Shown here piece after piece: positions 27,442-38,068 of a stretch of DNA of 64,000 nt. This DNA is from Panacagrimonas sp965216805 (GTDB lineage Bacteria; Pseudomonadota; Gammaproteobacteria; Nevskiales; Nevskiaceae). The translations under genes were made by a program, and so were the position numbers. The notes beneath the pieces are model-generated. The model searched no databases and was not told the origin of the DNA. It saw only the letters and a list, made by a program, of their open reading frames with translations. The stretch covers positions 1,612,001 through 1,676,000 of the forward strand of contig NZ_CBDCGN010000003.1 in NCBI RefSeq assembly GCF_965216805.1, written 5' to 3'. Within the stretch, counting starts at the first letter, position 1. Every line of letters starts with the position of its first letter.

Positions 27442-28356
27442 ATGCAAGACCTTGCCCGCTGGGTGGCGGCACACCCCGTCGAAGTGCTGATCGCCGCGGT
27501 GTTGCCGCTGATGCTGTTGGTCTGGCTGCTCAGCCTGGTGCTGCAGCGGCTGCGCCAGCCGTTGTGGCGCAGCCTGCTGTATCGCTGGCAGCGGCTGGCG
27601 CGACATCCGCGGCTGCGTTCGTTGCTGCAGCGGTTCCCCGCACTGGGGCGTATCGAGGCGCCGGCGGCGACCGCCGGCGGTTACCTGCTGCTGGATCTGC
27701 TGTTCGGTTTCGCGCTGGCGCTGGGAGCCGCCACGACATTCTTCGCCCTGGCCGACGAGATCGGCATCGACGAGGGCATGGGGCGCTTCGATCGCGCGCT
27801 GGCCGCCGAACTGGCGGCCAGCGCATCACCCGAGCTGCTGCAGGGCTTTGCGCGGATCACACGCCTGGCCGACGTGGAGGTGCAGACCGTTATCTGCATC
27901 GGTGTGGCTGCGCTGCTGCTGTGGCGCCGCCGGCGACTGCTGGCGGTGACCTGGATTGCAGCCGTCGCCGGCAACGGGCTGATGACGCGCCTCTTGAAAT
28001 GGATTTTTGCGCGCGACCGGCCGTTGCACGACCACGGCGTGGCGCTGGCGCATGGCTACAGTTTTCCCAGCGGCCACGCCTCCGGCGCCATGGCGGTGTA
28101 CGGCATGCTGGCTTATCTGCTGATCCGCGCCACGCCCGGGCTATGGCATGTGCCGATCGCTCTGAGCACGGCGGCGGTGGTGCTGTCGGTCGGTTACAGC
28201 CGCGTGGTGCTGCAGGTTCATTACTTCAGCGACGTACTGGCAGGGTTTGTCGTCGCCGCGGGCTGGCTGGTGGTCTGCATTGCCGCCGCGCGCCTCATCC
28301 GCGCGCATCGGCGCGCCCTGGCGGTGGCTGATCGTGGTCCTGCGGGCGGCGGGTGA
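27442..28356 (+). CDS. Membrane-bound PAP2-family phosphatase
   Basis: The 304-residue integral membrane protein shows the three PAP2 motifs: KWIFARDRP (C1), SFPSGHASG (C2) and SRVVLQVHYFSDVLAG (C3), with the catalytic His in C2 and C3. Hydrophobic segments are seen at about 10-36, 75-100, 165-190, 225-300. Such enzymes remove phosphate from phosphatidic acid, PGP or undecaprenyl pyrophosphate. An upstream in-frame TTG (27406) is open, but the ATG at 27442 gives a normal start. It ends the kinase-phosphoesterase-phosphatase run; together these genes could interconvert diacylglycerol and phosphatidate. Confidence 0.88.
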   Translation: MQDLARWVAAHPVEVLIAAVLPLMLLVWLLSLVLQRLRQPLWRSLLYRWQRLARHPRLRSLLQRFPALGRIEAPAATAGGYLLLDLLFGFALALGAATTFFALADEIGIDEGMGRFDRALAAELAASASPELLQGFARITRLADVEVQTVICIGVAALLLWRRRRLLAVTWIAAVAGNGLMTRLLKWIFARDRPLHDHGVALAHGYSFPSGHASGAMAVYGMLAYLLIRATPGLWHVPIALSTAAVVLSVGYSRVVLQVHYFSDVLAGFVVAAGWLVVCIAAARLIRAHRRALAVADRGPAGGG

Positions 28357-28495
28357 CGACCGTAAGGGGGAATCCTCGTCGCGCGACTGCCTGTGAGGCC
28401 AGACTCGCGCAGGCCGATGCTTCTGTGCGGCTGCGTAGCCAGCCACACGAGCCGGGCCGCGGATCGCAGCCCTGCCCGATGACGTGCTCCCGACC

Positions 28496-28550
28496 GGCGC
28501 CACCGCGGCAAGAATTGCGCGAACGAGTGCCGACGCGAGGCGGTGGCGCC
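28496..28550. repeat. 11-bp inverted repeat between PAP2 and clpB
   Basis: GGCGCCACCGC (28496-28506) and GCGGTGGCGCC (28540-28550) form a perfect stem with a 33-nt loop, in the 204 bp between two converging genes. It ends 10 bp from the clpB stop. It may terminate both transcripts, although no T tract is present. Confidence 0.5.
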
Positions 28551-28560
28551 AGCCCTACGG

Positions 28561-31167
<2,607 letters not shown>

Positions 31168-31195
31168 GGGTGAACTCGAAATGGCAATGGGCTGT

Positions 31196-31223
31196 TGATG
31201 GCGCCGCCAGTGCCCGATTCAAG
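31196..31223 (-). promoter_or_regulatory. Sigma-32-type heat-shock promoter of clpB
   Basis: On the minus strand CTTGAA (31223-31218) is followed after 14 nt by CGCCATCA (31203-31196). The sigma-32 consensus is CTTGAA, 13-15 nt, CCCCATNT, so the -35 is perfect and the -10 matches at five of seven fixed positions. Transcription would start near 31189, about 20 nt before the clpB ATG. Confidence 0.75.
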
Positions 31224-31357
31224 GTGCGCGGCAGCGCCCGCAGCGCCCGCAGGGCTCGCAGCGCCCACGGCCAGGGGTCGAGCCTCCTGAACCATCTGTT
31301 ATTCTGCCCACCCTCCAGGAAAATCCGTTCGATAGGGCCTGGAGCACTGGATTGCCG

Positions 31358-32218
31358 ATGAGCCGATCACGCGCAATGCTCCCGCTGTGGATAGGCCGCA
31401 TGCTGGCACTTGCGCTGCTGCCCGCCCTGGCGATGACAACCGCGGCCCAAAGCCCGGGACCTGCGTTGCAGAAGCCCACACCAGTCGTTGCAGATCCGGC
31501 GACCGTGAGCCTGGCACCGGGTGATGTGGTGACGGTGAACGTGTTCGGTCGCCCGGAGCTGACTACCACGGTCTACGTCTCGGATCGTGGCGAGATCGAC
31601 GTACCCCTGGCCGGACCGATCCAGGTCGCCGGTCTGTCACCTTCGCAGGCTTCCGAACGGGTGGCGACGGCCTACCGGCAGGGCCAGTTCTTGGTCGACC
31701 CGCAGGTCAACATCGTGCTTGCGGGTTTGCGTAGCCAGCAGATCAGCGTCCTTGGCGAGGTGGTCAAGCCCGGGCGCTATCCCATCGATACCCGCACCAC
31801 CGTACTCGACGCTTTGGCGCAGGCGGGGGGAATCAAGGAAGTCGGCGCCCAGAAAGTGTTCGTGCTGCGGCGGGCAGGCGAGGACACGCAGCGTCTTGAA
31901 ATCGATCTCGCCGGCGTGTTCGAAACCGGTTCGGGGCCGATTGCGGAGCTGCGTGCAGGCGATACGCTGATCGTGCCGCGGGCGCGCCTGTTCTACATCT
32001 ACGGCGAGGTGCGTTCGCCCAACTCCTACGTCCTGCGTCCGCACCTCACCGCGATCGAGGCGATCTCCATGGCCGGGGGCCTGACGCCACGGGGGTCGAG
32101 CCGCCGTATCGAGGTCAAACGCAAGACCGCCGACGGCGAACTGCAGACCCTGTCGCTGGACTTAGACGACGCCATCCAGGCCGACGACGTGATTAACGTC
32201 AAGGAGCGCTTGTTCTGA
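31358..32218 (+). CDS. Polysaccharide biosynthesis/export protein (Wza/EpsA-like, short form)
   Basis: The 286-residue exported protein has a signal peptide (about 1-30, ending TAAQ) and no lipobox Cys. It contains the polysaccharide export domain (LAPGDVVTVNVFGRPELTTTV), an adjacent SLBB domain (ISVLGEVVKPGRYPID) and a second SLBB-like segment (FYIYGEVRSPNSYVLRP). This matches short outer-membrane/periplasmic export channel proteins of exopolysaccharide loci. The chain-length gene starts on the last base of its stop (TGATG), so translation is coupled. An in-frame TTG at 31352 is a less likely start. Confidence 0.9.
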   Translation: MSRSRAMLPLWIGRMLALALLPALAMTTAAQSPGPALQKPTPVVADPATVSLAPGDVVTVNVFGRPELTTTVYVSDRGEIDVPLAGPIQVAGLSPSQASERVATAYRQGQFLVDPQVNIVLAGLRSQQISVLGEVVKPGRYPIDTRTTVLDALAQAGGIKEVGAQKVFVLRRAGEDTQRLEIDLAGVFETGSGPIAELRAGDTLIVPRARLFYIYGEVRSPNSYVLRPHLTAIEAISMAGGLTPRGSSRRIEVKRKTADGELQTLSLDLDDAIQADDVINVKERLF

Positions 32219-33612
32219 TGAGCGCGCTCGACCTCTACGCCGCACAGGACTCGCCGCGCGATCGCGATCTATTCGCGCCGGTGATGTCGCTCAAGCAATT
32301 GTGGGTGATTCTGTGGGCGTATCGCTACGTGCTGGTCGCGGTGCCTTTCCTGTTCGGGGTGATCGCCATCGGGCTGGTCAAGTACGTCATCCCCAAGAAT
32401 TACCAGGCGAGGACAACGCTGTTCGTGGCCTTCGCCAGCAACGATTCTATTTCCGCCGGCGAACTGGCGGACTCCAACAGCTGGGGGTTCATCTCCACGC
32501 AGATCGAACTGATGCGCGAGCCCTCCACACTGGGGACGGTGGTGGAGAGTCTGCGCCTGCACGAGAACAAGGATTTCCTGGCCGGCTACAGCGGCGATGG
32601 CTCGCCCGAGAGCGTCAAGCGCCATGCTGCGACCGTGCTCAATACCCGACTGAGCATCTACCCGGGGCAGGGCACACGCTTCATCTATCTGTATGCGCAA
32701 GACCGCAATCCGGTGATGGCCGCCACCATTGCCAATGCCGTCGCCGACTCCTACGTGGACACGCAGTTGCGGCAGATTGTGGAACCGGTCAAGCAGCGTA
32801 TTGCGCGCTATAGCGAGCAGATCGAGACCCTGCGCGCCAATGTCGAGGCCGCGCAGACCAAGGTGGCCGAATTCCGTCAGCGCACCGGCTTGGTCAGCCT
32901 GGGTGGTGTGGACTCCGAAGGCGCGCGCCTGGCCGACATGGAGCGCCGGCTGAGCGAGGCCTCGGCACGACGGCAGGACGCCGAGCTCCGCCTGCGGCGC
33001 GTGCGCCAGGGCGACGCCGCGGTGGTCAGCTCGCCACTGGTGCAAAGCCTCAAGGCGCAGTTGCAGGCCAAGGAAGCCGAGACCTCCGAGCTGGCCGAGA
33101 GCCTGGGTCCGCGACACCCATCGATGGTGGCGCTGCGTGCCGAAAGCCTGCAATTGCGCGAGCAGCTCGATCGCGAGATGCAGGTCCAGGTGAGCAGCGG
33201 ACGTGCCGAGGTGGAGGCGCTGGCAGCGGTCGAGGCGGATCTGCGGCGACAGCTGGAGGCACAGCGCGGCAAGGTCATGAGCACGCGAAAACTGCAGGAC
33301 GAGGGCTCCAGTCTGTTGCAGGGCCTGGACTCGGCAACCAAGGTGTATCAGGCGGCGATGGATTCGTTCGAGCGTGCCCAGTTCGGCACTCAGATGGCCG
33401 CCAACAACGTCAACATCATCAATCGCGCCACGCCGCCGACCAAGCACATGCCCGGCGGCCGCAAGAAGATCATTCTGGCGGTGGGATTGGGCGGAATGCT
33501 GGCGGGCGGCGGATGCCTGCTCTACGAGCTACTCAACCGGCGGGTGCGCTGCCGCGAAGACCTGGAAAGCGATCTGGGCCTGCCGGTGCTGATCGAGCTG
33601 CGCCGGGCTTGA
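32218..33612 (+). CDS. Chain-length determinant protein (Wzz/GumC/EpsF family)
   Basis: The 464-residue protein has two membrane helices, at about 35-58 and 417-440, flanking a long periplasmic part rich in coiled coil (about 190-390). The N-terminal Wzz domain and the region PTKHMPGGRKKI before the second helix are typical of polysaccharide co-polymerases that set chain length. It overlaps the export gene by 1 nt and the following ATPase gene by 4 nt (TTGA). In EpsF/EpsG or Wzz/Wzc split systems the co-polymerase and its cytoplasmic kinase partner are separate proteins, as here. Confidence 0.9.
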   Translation: MSALDLYAAQDSPRDRDLFAPVMSLKQLWVILWAYRYVLVAVPFLFGVIAIGLVKYVIPKNYQARTTLFVAFASNDSISAGELADSNSWGFISTQIELMREPSTLGTVVESLRLHENKDFLAGYSGDGSPESVKRHAATVLNTRLSIYPGQGTRFIYLYAQDRNPVMAATIANAVADSYVDTQLRQIVEPVKQRIARYSEQIETLRANVEAAQTKVAEFRQRTGLVSLGGVDSEGARLADMERRLSEASARRQDAELRLRRVRQGDAAVVSSPLVQSLKAQLQAKEAETSELAESLGPRHPSMVALRAESLQLREQLDREMQVQVSSGRAEVEALAAVEADLRRQLEAQRGKVMSTRKLQDEGSSLLQGLDSATKVYQAAMDSFERAQFGTQMAANNVNIINRATPPTKHMPGGRKKIILAVGLGGMLAGGGCLLYELLNRRVRCREDLESDLGLPVLIELRRA

Positions 33613-34487
33613 ACACGCCGTCGCCGCCAGCGCGGGAAGCGGCTGCGGAAAAGCCGCCACCGGAGCCTTCGGATCTGTCCGCGGCCTTGGCCCGCCGTGG
33701 CGGGCTGAGCAAGGACGACTTGCGCCGGGTTGCTCTGGTACAGGACCAGTTGGGCCTGGGCTTCATCGAGGCGGCGATGCGCCTGGGGCTGATCGCGCAG
33801 GCCGATCTTGATGCGGTGCTGTCGGGAAATCCGGTCGAACGGGCCCAGCCGACCCACGCGGTACGTCCTGCGACCGCATTGACGAGCGCGCAGGACCCTT
33901 TCGATTCCTTTGCCGAGAACATCCGCGCGCTGCGTACCGAATTGCTGGTCAGAGCGCCGACAGGCGAGGCCAACGTGCTGGTGGTGATGAGCGCTGCGTC
34001 GGGCGACGGCAGATCGCGGCTGGCGGCGGAGCTGGCGGTTTCGTTTGCGCAGTTGGGACAGTCGACCCTGCTGGTCGACAGCGATCTGCGCAAGGCAGGG
34101 CAGCACCATCTGTTCGGGGCGAATAACCATGAAGGCCTGGCGCAGGCGCTGGCGCAGGGCCGGGCACCGACCTTGCAGCCCGTGATCGGGCTGCCGAGCC
34201 TTTCGCTGCTCACCGCCGGCTCCAAGGCCGCAACGCCGCTGGAGCTGTTATCCGATCCGATACTGGGCGAACTGCTGCTCGGCTGGAAACGGCGGCATCG
34301 CCACATCATCCTGGACACGCCACCGACCTCGCTTTACTCCGACGGACTGGCGGTGGCGACCTACGCCGGGCGGGTGCTGGTGGTGTCGCGCAAGCACCAA
34401 TCCCGCATGGCGCCAATGCGCGACATGATCCAGCGCCTGGGGTCCGCCCGGGCGACCGTGGTAGGCGCGGTACTGAACAATTTCTGA
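33609..34487 (+). CDS. EpsG-like tyrosine-kinase-related ATPase with atypical Walker A and no Tyr tail
   Basis: Starting at the TTG that overlaps the upstream stop (TTGA), the protein has 292 residues. Residues about 25-75 (LSKDDLRRVALVQDQLGLGFIEAAMRLG) resemble the small helical MshEN/GspE N-terminal domain. A CpsD/EpsG-type P-loop ATPase domain follows: Walker A is SAASGDGRSRLAAELA with Arg in place of the usual Lys, Walker A' is LLVDSDLRK, and Walker B is HIILDTPP. The C-terminus ends VLNNF and lacks the Tyr-rich tail that BY-kinases autophosphorylate. Arg at this place is, as I recall, common in EpsG proteins. It may regulate the co-polymerase without tyrosine phosphorylation. Alternative upstream starts would run antiparallel in frame through the previous gene and were rejected. 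Confidence 0.82.
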   Translation: MNTPSPPAREAAAEKPPPEPSDLSAALARRGGLSKDDLRRVALVQDQLGLGFIEAAMRLGLIAQADLDAVLSGNPVERAQPTHAVRPATALTSAQDPFDSFAENIRALRTELLVRAPTGEANVLVVMSAASGDGRSRLAAELAVSFAQLGQSTLLVDSDLRKAGQHHLFGANNHEGLAQALAQGRAPTLQPVIGLPSLSLLTAGSKAATPLELLSDPILGELLLGWKRRHRHIILDTPPTSLYSDGLAVATYAGRVLVVSRKHQSRMAPMRDMIQRLGSARATVVGAVLNNF

Positions 34488-34500
34488 GCCGTGTGAGGGC

Positions 34501-35376
34501 TCAGTAAACCGGATCGTCCAGCAGCCGCAGTAAATATTCACCGTAGGTGCTCTTGCGCAGCGGCTGGGCCAATGCGGTCAGTTGAGCATCGTCGATCCAG
34601 CCCTGACGCCAGGCGATTTCTTCCGGGCAGCACAGCTTGAGTCCCTGGCGCTTTTCCAGGGTTTGCACGAACTGGCCGGCGTCGATCAGCGACTCCAAGG
34701 TGCCGGTGTCGAGCCAGGCATCGCCGCGCCCCATTTTCTCCACGCTGAGCGTCCCTTCGGCTAGGTAATGGGCATTGACGTCGGTGATCTCGAGTTCGCC
34801 GCGCGCCGAGGGGCGGACGGTTTGCGCCACGGCGACGACCTGGGCGTCGTAGAAATACAAGCCGGTGACGGCATAACGGCTGCGTGGATGGGTTGGCTTT
34901 TCCTCGATGCCGATGGCGCATCCGTTGCGGTCGAACTCGACCACCCCGTAACGCTCTGGGTCCTGCACCGGATAGGCGAATACGGTGGCGCCGTGGCGGC
35001 GGCCGGCGGCGCGCTGCAATCGCTCGGCGAGATCATGGCCGAAGAACAGGTTGTCGCCCAGGATCAGCGCGCAGGGGCTGTCGGAGACAAACGACCTTCC
35101 GATCAGGAAAGCCTGCGCCAGACCCTCGGGTGCCGGTTGCACCGCATAGCTGATGTGCAGACCCCAGCGCTGGCCATCCCCGAGCAGGGCTTCGAACTGC
35201 GGGGTGTCGCGCGGCGTGGAGATCACCAGCACCTCGCGGATGCCTGCCAGCATCAGCGTGCCGAGCGGGTAATAGATCATCGGTTTGTCGTAAACCGGCA
35301 GCAGCTGCTTGGACACCACAGTCGTCAGCGGGTGCAGGCGGGTGCCGGATCCGCCGGCCAGGATGATGCCTTTCAT
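34501..35376 (-). CDS. rmlA: Glucose-1-phosphate thymidylyltransferase
   Basis: The 291-residue protein (usual length about 290) begins MKGIILAGGSGTRLHPLT, the nucleotidyl transferase signature, and continues with VSKQLLPVYDKPMIYYPL, LGDNLFFG, YGVVEFD and GDAWLDTGT. It makes dTDP-glucose, the first step to dTDP-rhamnose and related deoxysugars. The upstream in-frame start at 35448 would add 24 unrelated residues. rmlB, rmlC and rmlD are not next to it; the gene ends only 13 bp from the convergent exopolysaccharide ATPase gene, so this may be an isolated copy feeding that pathway. Confidence 0.96.
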   Translation of the reverse strand: MKGIILAGGSGTRLHPLTTVVSKQLLPVYDKPMIYYPLGTLMLAGIREVLVISTPRDTPQFEALLGDGQRWGLHISYAVQPAPEGLAQAFLIGRSFVSDSPCALILGDNLFFGHDLAERLQRAAGRRHGATVFAYPVQDPERYGVVEFDRNGCAIGIEEKPTHPRSRYAVTGLYFYDAQVVAVAQTVRPSARGELEITDVNAHYLAEGTLSVEKMGRGDAWLDTGTLESLIDAGQFVQTLEKRQGLKLCCPEEIAWRQGWIDDAQLTALAQPLRKSTYGEYLLRLLDDPVY

Positions 35377-35553
35377 CGAAGGGGTACCCGTGCGCTTCGT
35401 GGTGATCTCCGATGAAAGCATACTTGTGGTCGATTTCGTATCGACCATGGATCGGCCGGGCGAGCGCCGTGCGCGCCGAACGCGGGTAGAATTGCAATTG
35501 AACGAACGTCCGGCGCCGTCCGGACCACGGATTTATCGATGAGGAGCAAGCTG

Positions 35554-36909
35554 ATGAGACAGCAGTGGATAGCCGGCTGGGCCGTTGTGTTTGCGCTTTG
35601 TTCGAGCGCGCCGCTGTCGGCCAAGGTCCCGCCGGAAGAAGCGGCCAAGCTGGGCGAGACGCTGACCCCGGTGGGTGCGGAGAAGGCCGGCAACGCCGAT
35701 GGCACCATTCCCGAATGGACACCCGCTGCGCGTCGGGGGCCGCTGTCCGGCGAATACCCCAACGATCCCAAGATCGACGGCGAGAAGCCGCTGTTTGCCA
35801 TCACCAAGGCCAACCTTGAGGAGTATCGCGACAAGCTCACCCGCGGGCACCAGTACCTGCTGGAAACGTTCGACACGTACAAGATGAACGTCTATCCCAG
35901 TCACCGTGTGGTGTCGTGGCCGGACGAGATCTATGCCGCCACCAAGGAGAATGCGACGAGCTGCGAGATGATCGGCGTCGACTCGCCGGACAACTGCAAG
36001 CAGGGCTTTCCGTTCCCGATTCCGCAGACAGGCGCCGAGCCCATGTGGAATCACAAGCTCAAGTGGCGCGGCGAGAACGCCACCCGCTACAACAACCAGA
36101 TGATCGTGCAGACCAGCGGCGATTATCAGTTGACCAAGATCGTGGAGGACGTGACCTTCGGCTATGCCTCGATCAAGAATCCGGTGCCGCTGACCAAGGA
36201 CTCCGGCGAGTTCCTGCGGTATCTGTCGAAGACCGTGGCGCCGCCGCGTCTGGCCGGCACCTACATCCTGGTGCACGAGAAAGCCGGGACCGGTGCCGGA
36301 GGCCGGCAAGCCTGGCTGTACTCGCCCGGCCTCAAACGTATCCGTCGCGCGCCCACCGTGTGCTGCGACAACCCCTACGAGGGGACCGACGGTCACCAGT
36401 TCTACGATCAGGTCGACATGTTCAACGGCGTGCTCGAACGTTACGACTGGAAGCTGCTCGGCAAGCGCGAGATGTACGTCGCCTACAACTCCAACAAGAT
36501 CGCCGGCAACACCATCCAGTACAAGGATCTGGTCAAGCCCCGCCATCTGAACCAGGATCTGCCTCGCTACGAACTGCACCGCGTCTGGGTGGTGGAGTCC
36601 AATATCCGTCCGGGCACCAGCCACACCTTCAAGAAGCGCGTGTTCTACATCGACGAGGATGGCTGGAACATCGTGGCAGTGGACGCCTACGACAACCGCG
36701 ATCAGCTCTACCAGTTCCAGGAAGGTCATCTGATTTTCGCCCACAACATTCAGGCTTCGTCGACCATTCCTGAAGTCATCTATCACTTCAACTCCGGTCG
36801 CTACTTCATCACTGCGGCGATCAACGAGGACAAGCCCTACGACCTGTTGACCACCTTCCCGAGCGATTACTTCACTTCCGCCTCGGTGCAGAAGTCGTCC
36901 ACCAAATAG
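35554..36909 (+). CDS. DUF1329 exported protein
   Basis: This 451-residue protein has a signal peptide (about 1-24, ending LSA-KV) and the DUF1329 features: LGETLTPVGAEKAGNADGTIPEW near the N-terminus, GRQAWLYSPGLKRIRRAP in the middle, and RRAPT...PYEGTDGHQFYDQ, with a C-terminal KRVFYIDEDGW. DUF1329 proteins adopt a LolA/LolB-like fold and are usually periplasmic or outer-membrane lipid or sterol handling proteins, often paired with a DUF1302 channel, which is missing here. The ATG at 35554 was chosen because AGGAG (35540-35544) precedes it; the ATG at 35539 overlaps that site. A DUF2505 gene follows behind a hairpin. Confidence 0.88.
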   Translation: MRQQWIAGWAVVFALCSSAPLSAKVPPEEAAKLGETLTPVGAEKAGNADGTIPEWTPAARRGPLSGEYPNDPKIDGEKPLFAITKANLEEYRDKLTRGHQYLLETFDTYKMNVYPSHRVVSWPDEIYAATKENATSCEMIGVDSPDNCKQGFPFPIPQTGAEPMWNHKLKWRGENATRYNNQMIVQTSGDYQLTKIVEDVTFGYASIKNPVPLTKDSGEFLRYLSKTVAPPRLAGTYILVHEKAGTGAGGRQAWLYSPGLKRIRRAPTVCCDNPYEGTDGHQFYDQVDMFNGVLERYDWKLLGKREMYVAYNSNKIAGNTIQYKDLVKPRHLNQDLPRYELHRVWVVESNIRPGTSHTFKKRVFYIDEDGWNIVAVDAYDNRDQLYQFQEGHLIFAHNIQASSTIPEVIYHFNSGRYFITAAINEDKPYDLLTTFPSDYFTSASVQKSSTK

Positions 36910-36936
36910 GACCGCATCTACAGAAGCAGCGTTACG

Positions 36937-36957
36937 CCGCCGGCCTTGTGCCGGCGG
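36937..36957 (+). terminator. Hairpin between DUF1329 and DUF2505 genes
   Basis: CCGCCGGC (36937-36944) and GCCGGCGG (36950-36957) form an 8-bp stem with a 5-nt loop, followed by TCTCTTG. It lies 27 nt after the DUF1329 stop and 20 nt before the next start, so it may terminate most transcripts while allowing some read-through. Confidence 0.6.
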
Positions 36958-36977
36958 TCTCTTGTGCGAGATCCGTG

Positions 36978-37466
36978 ATGAAGTTCGAAGAGCGCCACAC
37001 CTTTGAGCAGCCCGCTGAGACGGTCATGCGCATGTACACCGACCGCGCGTTCTTCGACCGCAAGTACGAGGCGGTTGGTGCTTTGGAGTGCGAATTGCTG
37101 GAGCACAGCAGCACCGCGGAGTGCTTCGTGGTGGAGTATCGACTGGTGATGAATTCGGATGCGCCGATCCCGGAGGTGGCCAGGAAGATACTCGGCAGTA
37201 CCGTCAAGCTCACTCAGCGCGATACCTGGGATCCGGCTACGCGCACCGGGCGACTGGACATCGTCATCAGCGGCGCGCCGGTCAAGGTCGGCGCCGACAT
37301 GAAAGTAGTGGACGAGCAGGGTCGTGGAGTCAACATCCAGTCGTGGTCGGTCGACTGTCGCATCCCGCTGGTGGGTGGCAGAATTGCCGCCGCGCTGGCC
37401 GAGGACATCAAACTCAAATCCCGGCGCGACATGGAAGTGTCGCGCCGGATCATTCTGGATTACTGA
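36978..37466 (+). CDS. DUF2505 domain protein
   Basis: The 162-residue protein starts MKFEERHTFEQPAETVMRMYTDRAFFDRKYEAVG, the family-typical N-terminus of DUF2505, and keeps TWDPATRTGRLDIVISGAPVKV and the C-terminal RIAAALAEDIKLKSRRD. DUF2505 proteins have a START-like (SRPBCC) fold and probably bind a hydrophobic ligand; no reaction is known. It has no signal peptide. Its neighbour on the opposite strand is another START-like protein and upstream is a DUF1329 lipid-related protein, so a common lipid-handling theme is plausible. Confidence 0.85.
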   Translation: MKFEERHTFEQPAETVMRMYTDRAFFDRKYEAVGALECELLEHSSTAECFVVEYRLVMNSDAPIPEVARKILGSTVKLTQRDTWDPATRTGRLDIVISGAPVKVGADMKVVDEQGRGVNIQSWSVDCRIPLVGGRIAAALAEDIKLKSRRDMEVSRRIILDY

Positions 37467-37510
37467 GCTGCCGCTGCGCTGGCGCAGCACAGCACAGCGG
37501 CTCAGCGCCG

Positions 37511-37933
37511 CTAACCGACGCGTTCGATGCCGTCGATGAGCTTTCCGTAGAGCCCTTCCAGCATGGCGCGGACTTCGGCCTCGGGTGCGCCTTTGGCAAC
37601 CCAGTTGCTGCTCCACTGGATGTGACATCCGCCGCCCGGCGCGTCGGTGAGCACGACCACGGCGTGGTAATTCTCCACCGGCAGCACAGTGTTGACGATC
37701 AGCGAGTACGACATCACGTGCTCGTCCACCGCGGCTTCGAGTCGTTCTTCGAGCGCGCCGTCGGCGCCCTTGAGACGGATGCTGCGCACCGATCCGATCC
37801 CTTCACCACGCAACTGCACCGACTCCACATCGTCTGGCAGCAGTTTGCCGACGCCGCCAAAATCCACCAGATGGGCGAAAACCTTCTGACGTGACAGGGC
37901 AAGCGTTTTCGCTGTTTGTGCAGCGTATCCCAT
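37511..37933 (-). CDS. SRPBCC (START-like) family protein
   Basis: The 140-residue protein reads as a polyketide-cyclase/START-like domain: LSRQKVFAHLVDFGGVGKLLPD near the start, VRSIRLKGADGALEERLEA in the middle, YSLIVNTVLPVENYHAVVVL and CHIQWSSNWVAKG, then a C-terminal helix MLEGLYGKLIDGIE that closes the ligand cavity. Such proteins bind or modify small hydrophobic ligands; the ligand is unknown. It converges on the DUF2505 gene and lies downstream of ompA on the same strand across a terminator. Confidence 0.82.
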   Translation of the reverse strand: MGYAAQTAKTLALSRQKVFAHLVDFGGVGKLLPDDVESVQLRGEGIGSVRSIRLKGADGALEERLEAAVDEHVMSYSLIVNTVLPVENYHAVVVLTDAPGGGCHIQWSSNWVAKGAPEAEVRAMLEGLYGKLIDGIERVG

Positions 37934-38018
37934 GGCGTATCTCCTCTTGGTTTGGAGCCTCAGTGTGCAAGGTTCAGCCGGCCTGTAAAAGATATGGCAG
38001 ACCCCGCCGCAGGCAACA

Positions 38019-38049
38019 AAAAGCCCGACGGGGTCGCCGCCGGGCTTTT
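38019..38049 (-). terminator. Intrinsic terminator of the OmpA-family gene
   Basis: AAAAGCCCG (38019-38027) and CGGGCTTTT (38041-38049) form a 9-bp stem with a 13-nt loop. On the minus strand the stem is followed by a T-rich run (TTTTTGTT), placing a standard terminator 20 nt after the gene's stop. Confidence 0.88.
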
Positions 38050-38068
38050 GGGATCGGACGCGGGCCGA

